This document shows positions 8,230 through 16,333 of a stretch of DNA of 24,169 nucleotides, in pieces. Under the pieces are notes generated by a model. It had not been told where the DNA came from. It made no database searches and worked only from the letters and a program-made list of their open reading frames with translations. Position numbers and translations under genes: made by a program. The stretch comes from an uncultured Veillonella sp. (GTDB lineage: Bacteria > Bacillota > Negativicutes > Veillonellales > Veillonellaceae). Location: assembly GCA_900549805.1 (NCBI GenBank), contig URPV01000017.1:1-24169 (forward strand), given 5' to 3'. Position 1 is the stretch's first letter. Every line of letters begins with the position of its first letter.

Positions 8230-8839
8230 AGTCTGCCCCTTTATATAACCCTTCTCTCTCTATGTAGTCCAAGACTACTTGAGGAAGAATATACTTAACC
8301 GATTTCCCCTCTTGTAGGCATCGCCGTATGTAAGAGGAAGATATAGCCAGTTGCGGTACCATCAGAAAGTGTATTTTGACCCGACTCAACGGTTCTAAAG
8401 CCTTAAGAGAAGCCTCCACTTGTTCTGAACCCTCTGGCCGAATGGTACCTACGAAATGACATTTCTCCAAGAGTTCCATTGGCTTATGCCAGGTAGGTAA
8501 GTCCTGGATAGAATCTGTACCGGTGATAAAATAAATCTCCGTATTGGCACCATACATCGCCAAGAGTTCCTCCACCGTATCTAAACTATAGGAAGGGCCC
8601 TCCCGCCTGAGTTCTAAATCTGAAATAGTGAAGTCAGGATTGTCAGCGATAGCCAATTCCACCATCTTGTAGCGGTGGTTTACAGGAATGGTTTTCTTAT
8701 GAGGTGGTTCCTTAGCGGGCATAAAAATAACCGTATCTAGGCCAAAGGCCTCCTTAGTGCGGTCCGCAATCATAAGGTGGGCCATATGGATGGGGTTAAA
8801 GGTCCCCCCCATCAAACCAATCCGCTGTTTCATTGACAC
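8219..8839 (-). CDS. nadD: NadD, nicotinate-nucleotide adenylyltransferase
   Basis: This 206-residue enzyme makes nicotinate adenine dinucleotide from NaMN and ATP, the step before NAD synthetase. It has the nucleotidylyltransferase signature GGTFNPIHMAHL (11-22), with the (H/T)xxH-type phosphate-binding site, and the C-terminal ISSSYIRR motif. The start given is a GTG that immediately follows the stop codon of the small upstream gene, 5 bases after a TAGGAG ribosome site. An ATG two codons further in (8833) gives the commoner family start MKQRIGLMGG but has poorer spacing. Either is possible. The gene overlaps yqeK downstream. Confidence 0.95.
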   Translation of the reverse strand: MSMKQRIGLMGGTFNPIHMAHLMIADRTKEAFGLDTVIFMPAKEPPHKKTIPVNHRYKMVELAIADNPDFTISDLELRREGPSYSLDTVEELLAMYGANTEIYFITGTDSIQDLPTWHKPMELLEKCHFVGTIRPEGSEQVEASLKALEPLSRVKIHFLMVPQLAISSSYIRRCLQEGKSVKYILPQVVLDYIEREGLYKGADYDL

Positions 8840-8992
8840 CTACACTCCTAAGCCATACATGACTAACATAATCAAAACCATAAGTAGGATAGCCAGTCCT
8901 ATAGCCTTACAATAGTATTGCCATTCATAGTAGCCCTTAGGAGATGACATGTAGAGGTAGTAAGCCTTAAGGCTTCTAAGTTTATTCCACAT
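8840..8992 (-). CDS. Small single-span membrane protein of 50 residues, unknown function
   Basis: This is a short ORF between yhbY and nadD. It begins MWNKLRSLKAYYLYMSS, has a tyrosine-rich middle, and ends in one strongly hydrophobic helix (about 30-48, IGLAILLMVLIMLVMY). An excellent ribosome site, GGAGGA (9004-8999), lies 6 bases before the ATG. The stop TAG touches the GTG start of nadD, and the ribosome site of nadD lies inside its last codons, so the two are probably translationally coupled. The basic N-terminus suggests the start stays in the cytosol. I do not recognise a family. The alternative is that it is only a leader for nadD, but the strong ribosome site and intact transmembrane helix favour a real protein. 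Confidence 0.72.
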   Translation of the reverse strand: MWNKLRSLKAYYLYMSSPKGYYEWQYYCKAIGLAILLMVLIMLVMYGLGV

Positions 8993-9013
8993 TCTCTCTC
9001 CTCCAAGCTAATC

Positions 9014-9301
9014 CTAGTTAGGTAATTCAATCTTGGAGTTTTCTTTCTTCTTCTTGAAGAGGACCCCATTAAAGCCGATTACCTGTACCAATTCTGCCCC
9101 TAACATATCCGCCAAATCTTGGAAGATAGTCTTTTCTTCTGGACTATTATTCAAGAGTTTTACCTTGATTAATTCTCGTTTTGTAATGGCTGCTCGAGCG
9201 GAATCAATTACCGCGTTTTCTAAGCCATTCTTGCCGATAAATACGACAGGATCCATGGTCGCCGCCAAGGACCGTAAATAGCGTTTTTGTTTACCTGTCA
9301 T
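9014..9301 (-). CDS. yhbY: YhbY-family RNA-binding protein (CRM domain)
   Basis: This 95-residue protein consists of one CRM (CRS1-YhbY) domain: MTGKQKRYLRSLA at the start, FIGKNGL around 21-27 (the GxxG-type RNA-binding loop), ELIKVKLL (43-50) and a C-terminal GFNGVLFKKKK. YhbY proteins associate with pre-50S ribosomes and probably act in large-subunit assembly. It starts 8 bases after the obg stop; Obg also acts in 50S assembly, so the pairing makes sense. The usual neighbour nadD follows after the small membrane ORF. Confidence 0.95.
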   Translation of the reverse strand: MTGKQKRYLRSLAATMDPVVFIGKNGLENAVIDSARAAITKRELIKVKLLNNSPEEKTIFQDLADMLGAELVQVIGFNGVLFKKKKENSKIELPN

Positions 9302-9309
9302 GGTATCTC

Positions 9310-10581
9310 CTAATCTTGGAATGTAAATGTTTGTTCACCAATATGAACTTCATCGCCCTCTTGGCAACCCTTTTCACGGAGTCTATCATCCAACTCCATG
9401 TAGCGCCAAATTTTTTGGAAGCGCCGAACCGATTGGTCATCACTAAAGTTAGTCATAGCCACTAGCCGTTCAATTCGCTTACCCGAAATGGTAAAGGATG
9501 CATCATCTCCACGGGTTATGACAAATTCCACATCTTCCTTAGCTTCGTATACCACAGCATCATCACTTGCCTCAGGCTCTGGTTCGTAGTTTTCTACATA
9601 GTAGTAAGTACGTTCCATAAGTTCTGGCAAGCCTTGACCTGTGAGAGCATTGACTGCAAAGACTTCATAGCCCTTATCTTCAAAATACTTAGTCACCTCT
9701 GGAATTGTCGTATCATCTTGAACGAGGTCGATTTTGTTGAGGACTACAATTTGTTTTTTCTTAGCCAATGTTGGAGAATACTTAGCCAGTTCCCGATTAA
9801 TGGCATCGAAATCATCCTTAGGGTCTCGCCCTTCCATACCAGATACATCCAAGATATGGAGGAGGATGTTCGACCGTTCCACATGTCGAAGGAAGTTATG
9901 GCCTAAGCCAACCCCTTCTGCAGCCCCGTCGATGAGACCTGGAATATCGGCCATGACAAAGTTACGGTCTCCAGGTAAAGACACAACCCCCAAGACTGGC
10001 GTCAAGGTAGTGAAGTGATAGGCCGCCACATCTGGGCGTGCTGCAGATACCTTGCGAATAATTGAAGACTTACCTACTGATGGGTATCCCAATAAGCCTA
10101 CATCAGCTAGAACCTTAAGTTCTAATTGAAGCCAATGTTCTTCCCCTGGTTCCCCCATTTCAGAGAAGGTTGGAGCTCGGTTAGCCGCTGTTTGGAAGCG
10201 GGCGTTGCCCCGGCCCCCTCGGCCTCCCTTAGCGATGAGAAATTCTTGCCCATCTTGGGTCAGGTCACAGTAGACTTTACCAGACTCTTCATCCTTCACT
10301 ACAGTACCCATAGGAACCTTAATGTAGAGGGGATCTCTCCCCCGACCATGTTTATTAGCAGACATACCGTTTTCACCAGCATCTGCCCGGAACATGCGCT
10401 TATAGCGGAAGTCCATAAGGGTATTAACATTTTTGTCGGCCACTAGGATGACATCGGCTCCTTTGCCGCCATCACCACCACTTGGACCGCCATTAGGAAC
10501 GTACTTTTCACGGCGAAAAGAGGACATCCCATTACCGCCGTCGCCGCCCTTAACATATACGCGAGCGCGATCTATAAACAT
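9310..10581 (-). CDS. obgE: Obg/CgtA GTPase, 50S ribosome assembly and stress factor
   Basis: This 423-residue protein has three domains. The glycine-rich Obg fold spans 1-158. The GTPase domain follows, with G1 GYPSVGKS (165-172), switch threonines 191-192, G3 DIPG (212-215), G4 NKID (282-285) and G5-like NALTG (311-315). A C-terminal OCT domain lies at about 345-423; Firmicutes Obg commonly carries it. Obg binds GTP/ppGpp and checks late 50S maturation. The ribosome site AAAGGA is 6-7 bases upstream of the ATG. A stable hairpin without a T-run lies in the 44-base gap to the upstream protease gene. All GTPase motifs are intact. Confidence 0.97.
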   Translation of the reverse strand: MFIDRARVYVKGGDGGNGMSSFRREKYVPNGGPSGGDGGKGADVILVADKNVNTLMDFRYKRMFRADAGENGMSANKHGRGRDPLYIKVPMGTVVKDEESGKVYCDLTQDGQEFLIAKGGRGGRGNARFQTAANRAPTFSEMGEPGEEHWLQLELKVLADVGLLGYPSVGKSSIIRKVSAARPDVAAYHFTTLTPVLGVVSLPGDRNFVMADIPGLIDGAAEGVGLGHNFLRHVERSNILLHILDVSGMEGRDPKDDFDAINRELAKYSPTLAKKKQIVVLNKIDLVQDDTTIPEVTKYFEDKGYEVFAVNALTGQGLPELMERTYYYVENYEPEPEASDDAVVYEAKEDVEFVITRGDDASFTISGKRIERLVAMTNFSDDQSVRRFQKIWRYMELDDRLREKGCQEGDEVHIGEQTFTFQD

Positions 10582-10594
10582 ATTTTTTCCTTTT

Positions 10595-10620
10595 CTGACC
10601 TAAGGAGGCCCTTAGGCCAG
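10595..10620 (-). other. RNA hairpin between the ctp stop and obg, without a T-run
   Basis: On the minus strand CTGGCCTAAGG (10620-10610) pairs with CCTTAGGTCAG (10605-10595) around a GCCT loop: 11 pairs including one G-T. It is followed by AAAAGG, not by T residues, so it should not act as an intrinsic terminator. It sits just upstream of the obg ribosome site and could be an mRNA processing or stability element. Confidence 0.55.
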
Positions 10621-10625
10621 CCTGT

Positions 10626-11783
10626 TTATAAGGTCTTGATTACTTCGATTGCTTTTTCAATTTGTGGATCGTTAGTCTTCCAGTCGATGCGGACTCCTTC
10701 TGGTAGAGGGTATTCAATATCTGGGGTAATGCCAATACCATCGATAACCCGATCCTTAGGAGTATGGTATTTGGCAATGGTCACCTTGACTGCTTCTCCA
10801 GCTAGGTTATGGAGGACTGCTTGCACAGTACCCTTACCGTAGGATTGGGTTCCTAGGATCTTACCTACCCCTTCATCCTGCACAGCGCCAGCTATAATTT
10901 CAGAGGCGGAAGCCGAGTTCTTATTCATAAGAACTACTAGAGGAATTGGCGCTTCAAGGCCTTGCGATTCATAGGCCTCCATCGGGCCACCACGAGCCTG
11001 CACAGTTACAAAAGGTCCTTGCGGCAAGATATAATTCGCAATGGCTGCTGCAGTTGTTACCAGGCCACCTGGATTATTGCGAAGGTCTAAGACTAGCTTT
11101 GTCATGCCTTGCGCCTTTAGGTCCTTATACTGCTCAGCAAAGTCTTCCCCAGTAGGTTCTGCAAATTGACTGACCCGAATATAACCAATATGGTCTGTCA
11201 GCATGCGACTGCGAACGGTAGGCATAACCACCTTATCCCGTACGATAGGAAAATCTAGTTTCTCACCATTTCGAGAAACCGTCAAGGTTACCGTCGTACC
11301 AGCTTTACCACGAATAGCAGAGGAGACCTTATCCAAGGCCATGCCCTCTGTGGACTGACCATCAACAGCTAGGATTATATCGCCATCCTTGAGGCCCGCC
11401 TTTTCTGCTGGTTGGTCCTCCATAACGTGAGCGGCCACAATACCATTATCAGTTTGCCCAATAACGACACCAATTCCCGCATAGGAAGCAGCCGTTTCCT
11501 CCTTCATAGATGTAAAGTCTTCCCTAGTTAAGTATAGGGAGTGCTTCTCATCTAAGGCTCCAATCAACCCTTTAGTAAGACCATCCCAAAGACTAGTCTT
11601 TGATACAGGTTCTATAAAGTTTTGCGTTGCTATGTAATAGGTATGGATAAAGTTTGGTAAGGCTGTTGCACTACCAAACATATACCAAAAGACCAAGAAC
11701 ATAAAGAGAATACCTAGCAGGCAGAAAGCTACCAAATAGCCTATAATTTTACGGATCCAAGCCCATATAATAAAAGCCTTCAT
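10626..11783 (-). CDS. C-terminal processing peptidase (S41 family, CtpA/CtpB-like)
   Basis: This 385-residue membrane-anchored serine protease has one N-terminal span (about 14-36), a PDZ domain (about 95-180) and a C-terminal S41 catalytic core. The Ser-Lys dyad is visible: Ser292 in NSASASE and Lys317 in YGKGTVQ, 25 residues apart as in E. coli Tsp. Such proteases cut extracytoplasmic proteins from a C-terminal end or within them. In Bacillus, ctpB likewise follows ftsEX, and S41 proteases can regulate cell-wall hydrolases, so the adjacent M23 protein is a possible substrate (inference). The ATG overlaps the stop codon of the M23 gene by one base (TAATG). Confidence 0.94.
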   Translation of the reverse strand: MKAFIIWAWIRKIIGYLVAFCLLGILFMFLVFWYMFGSATALPNFIHTYYIATQNFIEPVSKTSLWDGLTKGLIGALDEKHSLYLTREDFTSMKEETAASYAGIGVVIGQTDNGIVAAHVMEDQPAEKAGLKDGDIILAVDGQSTEGMALDKVSSAIRGKAGTTVTLTVSRNGEKLDFPIVRDKVVMPTVRSRMLTDHIGYIRVSQFAEPTGEDFAEQYKDLKAQGMTKLVLDLRNNPGGLVTTAAAIANYILPQGPFVTVQARGGPMEAYESQGLEAPIPLVVLMNKNSASASEIIAGAVQDEGVGKILGTQSYGKGTVQAVLHNLAGEAVKVTIAKYHTPKDRVIDGIGITPDIEYPLPEGVRIDWKTNDPQIEKAIEVIKTL

Positions 11784-12961
11784 TATAAGTACCCCAACGG
11801 ATTTTGAGGCTCATCATTGATGCGCACTTCAAAGTGAAGATGAGGACCTGTAGAGTTACCTGTAGAGCCAGCATAGGCAATAACAGAACCCTTGCTTACC
11901 CCTTGGCCTTCAGATACATTCAGAGATTCATTATGCCCATAGAGGGTAGACATACCATTCCCATGGTCGATAATAACCGCATTACCATAGCCAGAAATCC
12001 AACCTGCATAAATAACGGTACCCCCATCAGCTGCATGGACTGGTTCCCCATAATCAGCAGCGATATCAATGCCATCATGGAAGATATAACGGCCATAAAT
12101 TGGGTGGTAACGCCCCCCAAAACCAGAGGTAATTTCATGGCTAGATACAGGCCAAGAGAGAGCTCCAGATCCTTGTACCCAGTTATAACCGCCACCGCCG
12201 CCGGCTGCTGCTTGGGCTGCTTGAGCGGCCCGTTCCGCTTGCCGTTGCGCAATGATATTGCGGACTTGTTGGGAGGCCGCTTCCAATTCCTGGATTTTTT
12301 CGATAGAACCAGCTTGATCAGTGCGAGCCTTAGCCAAGAGTTGCGCATAGGTTTGCTTGCGTTGTTCAATCTCAGCTTGTTTTGCTTGGGCTTGTTTTTC
12401 TAGGTCTACAATCTTAGCCCGATCGGCTTCTAACTTATCCTTTTGACTAGCGATCTCAGCTCGTTCTTCCTTAATGCCATTGATGAGCTTGATGTCCGCA
12501 TCGATGATGCGCTTCAAGACCTGTACTCGATTGGCAAAGTCGTTAAAGTCCTTAGAGCCCAAGACCACTTCTAGATAAGAAAGACGGCCGTTGATGTAAA
12601 TATCGCGGACCCGCGTTTGGAAGACCACTTCCCGCTTAGCCAAGCGTTTTTGAGCCTCATCCAACTTCTTTTGGGTAACCGCAATATCCCCTTCTACAGC
12701 CTTCCGCTGGCCTTGAATAGCAGCCAACTCGTCTTGAGCCTTCTTGAGTTCTTCTTCAGCCTGTTGCAAGTTAGTGGTTTGTTGACCTATTCGTTTTTCT
12801 GCATCGGCCTTAACCCCTTGTTGCTCTTGAATTTGCTGTTGATAGCTATCAATTTGTTGTTGTAGATCTTCGTCTTCTGCGTAGGCTACCAATGGAGCCG
12901 TTACAGCTAACCCACACACTAGGAGGGCGGCTAGACGATTTTTCCATTTATTTTGTAACAT
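11783..12961 (-). CDS. Secreted coiled-coil M23 (LytM-domain) peptidoglycan peptidase, FtsEX partner type
   Basis: This 392-residue protein has a signal peptide (about 1-28, cut near AYA/EDE) and a long Gln/Glu/Lys-rich coiled coil in two parts (about 30-110 and 150-250). A Gly-rich linker (254-258) leads to a C-terminal LytM/M23 domain. Metal ligands look intact: H295 and D299 (HDGID) and H376 (HLHFE), with H343 (YGH) and H374 as the catalytic histidines. The layout matches EnvC- and PcsB-like partners of FtsEX, whose coiled coil is gripped by the FtsX extracellular loop. Unlike EnvC, whose LytM domain is degenerate, this one should cut peptidoglycan cross-links itself. It follows ftsX by 11 bases, supporting that partnership. 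Confidence 0.92.
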   Translation of the reverse strand: MLQNKWKNRLAALLVCGLAVTAPLVAYAEDEDLQQQIDSYQQQIQEQQGVKADAEKRIGQQTTNLQQAEEELKKAQDELAAIQGQRKAVEGDIAVTQKKLDEAQKRLAKREVVFQTRVRDIYINGRLSYLEVVLGSKDFNDFANRVQVLKRIIDADIKLINGIKEERAEIASQKDKLEADRAKIVDLEKQAQAKQAEIEQRKQTYAQLLAKARTDQAGSIEKIQELEAASQQVRNIIAQRQAERAAQAAQAAAGGGGGYNWVQGSGALSWPVSSHEITSGFGGRYHPIYGRYIFHDGIDIAADYGEPVHAADGGTVIYAGWISGYGNAVIIDHGNGMSTLYGHNESLNVSEGQGVSKGSVIAYAGSTGNSTGPHLHFEVRINDEPQNPLGYL

Positions 12962-12972
12962 AAGACCTTCTC

Positions 12973-13863
12973 TTATACGCGCATGTATTGGCGCAAGGAA
13001 ATAGCAGAACCAATAGCCCCTACAAAGATACCGATAATTAACAAAGCGACTGCCAATTGGTAGAAGATTGGGAACATTGGTACCAAGGGGAAGAAAGCTA
13101 AGGATTGTTCGATTTCACTAGTGATGAAATAGTAGAACTCCCCTGTGCAAGCGACGGCAATCAGACCACCAATACAGCCTAACAGCATACCTTCAATAAC
13201 GAAAGGCCAACGGATAAAACCATTAGTCGCACCGACGTACTTCATAATGGCAATTTCTTTACGGCGAGCAAAGACTGTTAAACGAATGGTATTGGAGATG
13301 ATAAAGAGTGTTGCTGCAGCCAAGAAGGCGATGAGCACAATACCACCAATACGGATAATTTGGGTAATCTTGAAGAGTTCATCAACCACATCTTGACCAT
13401 AGTGAACGGATTCAACACCCGGTACTGTGGCTAATTCCTTAGCCGCTAACTTTACATCTTGCGGATTTTCGAAGGTGACGATGTAGGAATTAGGTAATGG
13501 GTTAACCCCTTCTAAGGAGTCAATCATCTGCTTTTGATCATCCCCTAAACGGCTCTTAAAGTCTTGTAAGGCTTGATCTTTTGTGACAAACTTGAGTTCT
13601 TTGATATGAGGTTGGCTTTTGACAGCCTTACCAGTCTCCATAATTTGGTTGGTAGTAAGGTCGTCCTTAAGATACACAGACAATTGTACCTGCGTTTCCA
13701 AGGATGCAGCCATATTATTAAGGTTGACTACACCACAGAGGAATACGCCCAACATAAAGAGGGATAAGGCAACAGTAGAGATAGAAGCCAATGTCATCAG
13801 ACCATTACGGCGCATGGATTTAAAGGCTTCTTTTACGAAGTAGCTAAATGTTCTGAGTTTCAT
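12973..13863 (-). CDS. ftsX: FtsX, membrane subunit of the FtsEX division complex
   Basis: This 296-residue protein has the FtsX layout: one N-terminal span (about 22-44), an extracellular loop of roughly 120 residues, then three spans (about 168-190, 219-243 and 263-288). FtsEX uses ATP binding by FtsE to switch on periplasmic or extracellular cell-wall hydrolases at the division or elongation site. The ATG at 13863 is chosen because AAAGGTG lies at proper distance. An in-frame GTG four codons upstream (13875) would overlap that ribosome site. With the chosen start the gene overlaps the end of ftsE by 20 bases. Confidence 0.95.
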   Translation of the reverse strand: MKLRTFSYFVKEAFKSMRRNGLMTLASISTVALSLFMLGVFLCGVVNLNNMAASLETQVQLSVYLKDDLTTNQIMETGKAVKSQPHIKELKFVTKDQALQDFKSRLGDDQKQMIDSLEGVNPLPNSYIVTFENPQDVKLAAKELATVPGVESVHYGQDVVDELFKITQIIRIGGIVLIAFLAAATLFIISNTIRLTVFARRKEIAIMKYVGATNGFIRWPFVIEGMLLGCIGGLIAVACTGEFYYFITSEIEQSLAFFPLVPMFPIFYQLAVALLIIGIFVGAIGSAISLRQYMRV

Positions 13864-14539
13864 TAAATGCGGCACCTTTCAATTGATCACTTACAACGCG
13901 TCCATTTTCTAGGGCGATTACGCGTTTATTAAGGTAGGATACGATATCCATATTATGAGTAATCATAACAACAGTCGTCCCATAGTTGTTGATCCGCTTA
14001 AAGAGGTCCACTATATCACGACTTGTAATAGGATCCAAGTTACCGGTTGGTTCATCGGCGATGAGGACCGCTGGGCGATTGACAATAGCGCGTGCAATGG
14101 CAACCCGTTGTTGTTCCCCCCCAGACAAGTCTTCTGGATAATCATCTTTTTTATCGGTAAGGCCGACTAAATCAAGGACATGGTCAACCTTTTCTTTGAT
14201 AACAGACCGTTTTTCTTCAATTACTTCCAAGGCGAAGGCTATATTTTCACCCACTGTCTTATTAGGTAGGAGGCGAAAATCTTGGAAGACAACGCCTAAT
14301 TTACGACGGAGCATAGGCACCTTAGAGCCTTTAATCCGAGTTACATCAACGCTATTAACGATAACAGACCCCTCATCTGGGATTACTTCGTGGGTAAGTA
14401 ATTTAAAGAGGGTTGATTTACCGGCCCCAGAGTGGCCTACAACGAGGACAAACTCGCCCTTTTCAATATGAATGGTTACATCATCCAAGGCTACTGCACC
14501 ATTGTCGTAGACCTTAGACACATTTTGAAATTCAATCAT
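13844..14539 (-). CDS. ftsE: FtsE, ATPase of the FtsEX division complex
   Basis: This 231-residue ABC ATPase has an intact Walker A GHSGAGKST (35-43), Q-loop Q86, signature LSGGEQQ (138-144), Walker B VLIADE (158-163) and H-loop H195. The motif spacing and FQDFRLLPNKTV segment are typical of FtsE. It pairs with the overlapping ftsX to drive peptidoglycan hydrolase activation. The ribosome site TAGGAG contains the stop codon of the upstream transketolase gene, and the ATG lies 9 bases after that gene, indicating a shared transcript. Confidence 0.97.
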   Translation of the reverse strand: MIEFQNVSKVYDNGAVALDDVTIHIEKGEFVLVVGHSGAGKSTLFKLLTHEVIPDEGSVIVNSVDVTRIKGSKVPMLRRKLGVVFQDFRLLPNKTVGENIAFALEVIEEKRSVIKEKVDHVLDLVGLTDKKDDYPEDLSGGEQQRVAIARAIVNRPAVLIADEPTGNLDPITSRDIVDLFKRINNYGTTVVMITHNMDIVSYLNKRVIALENGRVVSDQLKGAAFNETQNI

Positions 14540-14548
14540 CCTAGACTC

Positions 14549-15481
14549 CTATTTGCGCGTCAAAAGTTTCTTGGCTGCCGCTACAATATCCTTAGCAGTC
14601 AAATCGTATTTAGCCATCAATTCTTTTGGTGTGCCCGACTCGCCAAAGCTATCTTGTACCCCTACGAAGGCCATAGGAACTGGTGCTTCTTGGACTACAA
14701 CTTCAGCTACCGCAGAGCCTAAACCACCGACTACATTATGTTCTTCCGCAGTTAGGATAGCCCCTGTTTCTTGAGCCGCTTTCACAATAGCATCCTTGTC
14801 AATTGGCTTAATAGAAGCCATATTGATTACGCGAGCAGAGATGCCTGCTTGAGCCAATTCCTTAGCACCTTCAACCGCAGGGCCAACCAAGGCGCCACAG
14901 GCGATGATAGTTAGGTCAGACCCTTCTACCAAAGTTTGTGATTTACCTGGCACGAATTGGTAACCTGTTGGAGTTGTATCGTCCACACCAGCCCGGCCCA
15001 ACCGAACATATACAGGACCTTGGTAGTTGGCAGCCCATTCGATAACAGATGTGGTTTCCGCTTCATCCGCTGGAACAACCACAGTCATATTAGGAAGAAC
15101 CCGCATGCAGGCGATATCTTCAAGGGATTGGTGGGTAGCCCCATCCTCACCAACGGTAATGCCTGCGTGAGTAGCGCATACCTTAACATTGAGTTTTGGA
15201 TAGCAAACAGCATTACGAATTTGTTCAAAGGCACGACCGGTAGCAAACATAGCAAAGGACGATACAAATGGAATCTTACCTGCCGCTGCCAAGCCTGCCC
15301 CTACAGAGATGAGATTTTGTTCAGCAATCCCTACATTAAAGAAGCGGTCTGGGAATTGCTCCTTGAAGACATTGGTCTTGGTAGATTTGGACAAGTCCGC
15401 ATCCAATACTACGATATTCTTATACTTAGCACCTACAGCTGCCAATGCATTGCCGTAAGCCTCACGTGTTGCTTTACCCAT
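14549..15481 (-). CDS. Transketolase, C-terminal half (pyrimidine-binding and C-terminal domains)
   Basis: This 310-residue protein supplies the Pyr domain (about 1-170, with the catalytic Glu54 in VGIAEQN) and the C-terminal transketolase domain (about 180-300). With the N-terminal half encoded immediately upstream it forms a heteromeric thiamine-diphosphate transketolase, moving two-carbon units between sugar phosphates in the non-oxidative pentose phosphate pathway. The open frame extends 12 codons further upstream, but the ATG at 15481 is preceded by GGAGGGG and matches the family start MGKATREAYG. That puts it 2 bases after the stop of the N-terminal half. Domain order resembles 1-deoxyxylulose-5-phosphate synthase, but the split into two genes favours transketolase. 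Confidence 0.94.
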   Translation of the reverse strand: MGKATREAYGNALAAVGAKYKNIVVLDADLSKSTKTNVFKEQFPDRFFNVGIAEQNLISVGAGLAAAGKIPFVSSFAMFATGRAFEQIRNAVCYPKLNVKVCATHAGITVGEDGATHQSLEDIACMRVLPNMTVVVPADEAETTSVIEWAANYQGPVYVRLGRAGVDDTTPTGYQFVPGKSQTLVEGSDLTIIACGALVGPAVEGAKELAQAGISARVINMASIKPIDKDAIVKAAQETGAILTAEEHNVVGGLGSAVAEVVVQEAPVPMAFVGVQDSFGESGTPKELMAKYDLTAKDIVAAAKKLLTRK

Positions 15482-15483
15482 GA

Positions 15484-16314
15484 TTACCCCTCCAACTCTT
15501 TCACAAATTCTACGCATTCTTCTGCAGATGGTGCCTTACCATGCCAGCCGGCTTGGCCTTCCATGGCAGATACCCCCTTGCCCTTTACCGTATGCATAAC
15601 GATACAGGTTGGTTTATCGGTTACTGTCTTAGCTTCTTCAATAGCTTGATGCAGTTGATCAAAGTCATGACCATTCACTTCGATGACATGCCATTGGAAA
15701 GCAGCGAATTTTTCTGGGATTGGCAATGGCGACAAGACCTTAGTAATATCACCATCGATTTGCAAGCCGTTGAAGTCGACAAAAGCAGTCAAGTTATTGA
15801 GCTTGTAGTGACCAGCGAACATCGCTGCTTCCCACACTTGCCCTTCTTCCAACTCACCATCACCCAAGATGGCATACACGCGAGCTGGAGACTTGTCTAG
15901 CTTGCCTGCCAAGGCCATGCCACAGGCAGCAGAAATCCCTTGGCCCAAGGATCCAGTAGACATATCCACACCTGGTGTATGTTTCATATCAGGATGGCCT
16001 TGCAGCATATGGTCAATCTTACGAAGGTGATTCAATTCTTCTTTAGGGAAATAGCCCTTTTCAGCCAAAGCGCTATAAAGGGCTGGTGCAGCATGCCCCT
16101 TGGAAAGAACCAAGCGGTCTCGTCCGTCCATCTGAGGATTCTTAGGATCGATATTCATTTCCTTGAAGTAGAGAAGGGCCATAAGGTCCGCTATAGACAA
16201 GGACCCACCTGGATGGCCAGATTTAGCACCCGTTACGGATTTCACAATGGATACGCGAATTGCCTTCGCCTTATCAGCGAGCAATACCTTTTCTTCTGCT
16301 GTTAATGGAGTCAT
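15484..16314 (-). CDS. Transketolase, N-terminal half (thiamine diphosphate-binding domain)
   Basis: This 276-residue protein carries the PP domain: GHPGGS (33-38), SKGH with His74, and the thiamine diphosphate/metal motif GDGELEEG (151-158) followed by N182. It lacks the Pyr and C-terminal domains, which are encoded by the next gene, so this is a naturally split transketolase, common in Firmicutes and archaea, rather than a broken gene. The ribosome site AAAGGATG is well placed. It begins 19 bases after csaB. Confidence 0.95.
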   Translation of the reverse strand: MTPLTAEEKVLLADKAKAIRVSIVKSVTGAKSGHPGGSLSIADLMALLYFKEMNIDPKNPQMDGRDRLVLSKGHAAPALYSALAEKGYFPKEELNHLRKIDHMLQGHPDMKHTPGVDMSTGSLGQGISAACGMALAGKLDKSPARVYAILGDGELEEGQVWEAAMFAGHYKLNNLTAFVDFNGLQIDGDITKVLSPLPIPEKFAAFQWHVIEVNGHDFDQLHQAIEEAKTVTDKPTCIVMHTVKGKGVSAMEGQAGWHGKAPSAEECVEFVKELEG

Positions 16315-16333
16315 ATAAAGACCATCCTTTCTA

